Source: Linyphia triangularis (Eukaryota; Arthropoda; Arachnida; Araneae; Linyphiidae). Taken from it: a stretch of 64,000 bases of DNA. Position 1 is the stretch's first letter. Each line of letters starts with the position of its first letter. The notes under the pieces were generated by a model. That model was not told the origin of the DNA and ran no database searches. It was given only the letters and a program-made list of their open reading frames with translations. Location of the stretch: positions 62,001 to 126,000 of the forward strand of contig CAXBTE010000030.1 of assembly GCA_963978545.1 (NCBI GenBank), in the 5' to 3' direction. Shown one piece after another: positions 63,801 through 64,000 of this stretch. Both the position numbers and the translations under genes were made by a program.

Positions 63801-64000
63801 CAACGATATCCTCTTCATAGAGTCCCCTTCTTACAGTGTACAAGGATATCCTCTTCATAGAGTCCCCTTCTTACAGAGTACAAGGATACCCTCTTCATAG
63901 AGTCCCCTTCTTACATAGTACAAGGATACCCTCTTCATAGAGTCCCCTTCTTACAGTGTACAAGGATATCCTCTTCATAGAGTCCACTCTTATAGAGTAC
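60772..64000 (+). repeat. Second copy of the 8,428 bp duplication, cut by the window end
   Basis: Matches 52344-55572 in unit order, including the unusual B5-A2-A1-A4 order after B4 (other B4 copies have B5-A1-A1-A4). It still matches at the last base of the window, so it continues beyond. Confidence 0.91.

Larger units (their letters stand above)
1..64000 (+). repeat. Satellite array of 39/40 bp monomers filling the window
   Basis: Every line of the window reads as direct copies of a 40 bp (type A) or 39 bp (type B) unit with no other DNA between them. All units point the same way. An A1 unit has 12 C, 6 G, 11 A and 11 T, so C exceeds G two to one on this strand throughout and GC is about 45%. 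No stretch over 300 bases holds anything but this repeat. Array ends are not in the window, so true length exceeds 64 kb. Family not recognised; a eukaryotic heterochromatic satellite is the best inference. Confidence 0.98.
50544..64000 (+). repeat. Less regular, recombinant-rich part of the array
   Basis: The same monomers occur but the 1,390 bp order breaks up and mixed haplotypes are more frequent. Examples are A5 units near 50.9, 51.1, 53.7, 57.0, 59.7 and 60.0 kb, A-type units carrying aacg at 53967, 58376, 60.3 kb and 62395, and B3-like units ending ttcgtag near 55.15, 58.65 and 63.58 kb. Fragments of the 397 bp order survive. Confidence 0.85.

Noticed and set aside
1..64000. CRISPR array
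   Set aside because: Repeat periodicity is 39/40 bp, but there are no variable spacers; the whole unit is conserved and adjacent units abut directly. No cas genes are present.
1..64000. Bacterial or phage locus with short tandem repeats
   Set aside because: A 64 kb gene-free nested satellite does not fit a bacterial or phage genome; eukaryotic heterochromatin is far more likely.
1..64000. Telomeric repeat or ribosomal DNA spacer
   Set aside because: No TTAGGG-like or other 5-8 bp telomere unit, and no rRNA segment or long spacer unit appears.
1..64000. CENP-B box
   Set aside because: I looked for the ttcg....a..cggg pattern. ttcg occurs only as ttcgtagag in a few classes and is not followed by the rest of the motif.
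1..64000. Known avian short satellite or alpha satellite
   Set aside because: Unit length near 40 bp recalls the 41-42 bp avian repeats, but I do not see their alternating A-run and T-run pattern; alpha satellite has a 171 bp unit.
1..64000. Inverted blocks within the array
   Set aside because: I looked for ctctatgaag and ggggact on the + strand, which would show a flipped unit, and saw none.

Overview
The whole 64 kb window is one unbroken head-to-tail satellite array. Every stretch I read resolves into monomers of 40 bp (type A) or 39 bp (type B), about 1,600 in total (64,000 divided by a mean near 39.7). I found no unique sequence, transposon, inverted block, RNA gene or credible protein gene, and neither end of the array lies inside the window. 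I do not recognise the monomer and cannot name the organism. An array this size with nested higher-order organisation is typical of eukaryotic heterochromatin (pericentromeric, subtelomeric or a knob), so a eukaryote assembled from long reads is the most likely source; that is inference.

Monomer alphabet used below. Type A begins tccccttctt and type B begins tccactctta; both normally end ctcttcatagag. A1: cagagtacaagg then atacc. A2: cagtgtacaagg then atatcc. A3: cagag with atatcc. A4: catag with atacc. A5: cagtg with atacc. B1: tatagag, aagg. B2: tatagag, aacg. B3: tagagag, aagg. B4: tatcgag, aacg, and ttcgtag near the end. B5: tagagag, aacg, atatcc. B6: tatcgag, aacg, normal ttcatag end. 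B7: tatagag, aagg, atatcc. B8: tagagag, aacg, atacc.

Organisation is nested. Monomers form a 10-unit, 397 bp higher-order repeat (HOR). This sits inside a 35-unit, 1,390 bp HOR. Those sit inside segmental copies at fixed offsets: 3,059 bp (6.6-9.4 versus 9.7-12.5 kb), 10,729 bp (9.7-12.8 versus 20.4-23.5 kb), about 20.9 kb (0-8.6 versus 20.8-29.5 kb), 17,881 bp (13.2-18.1 versus 31.1-35.9 kb), 14,345 bp (21.7-28.0 versus 36.0-42.2 kb), 31,113 bp (11.1-14.0 versus 42.2-45.1 kb) and 8,428 bp (52.35-55.57 versus 60.78-64.0 kb). Copies differ by rare single-base changes and by gain or loss of whole monomers, very often a 79 bp A+B pair.

Region by region: 0-50.5 kb is built from a small vocabulary of well-kept HOR blocks. 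From about 50.5 kb to the end the order is looser and mixed-haplotype monomers become common; this part contains an 8,428 bp tandem duplication whose junction falls inside one hybrid monomer (60762-60800).

No genes act together here. The open frames present reach only about 73 codons; they are by-products of the 39 bp units being divisible by three. The interest lies in how the array evolves: in-register exchange, conversion-like chimeric monomers, and linked variants that create palindromes. All coordinates and unit calls were made by eye and should be confirmed by a monomer decomposition.
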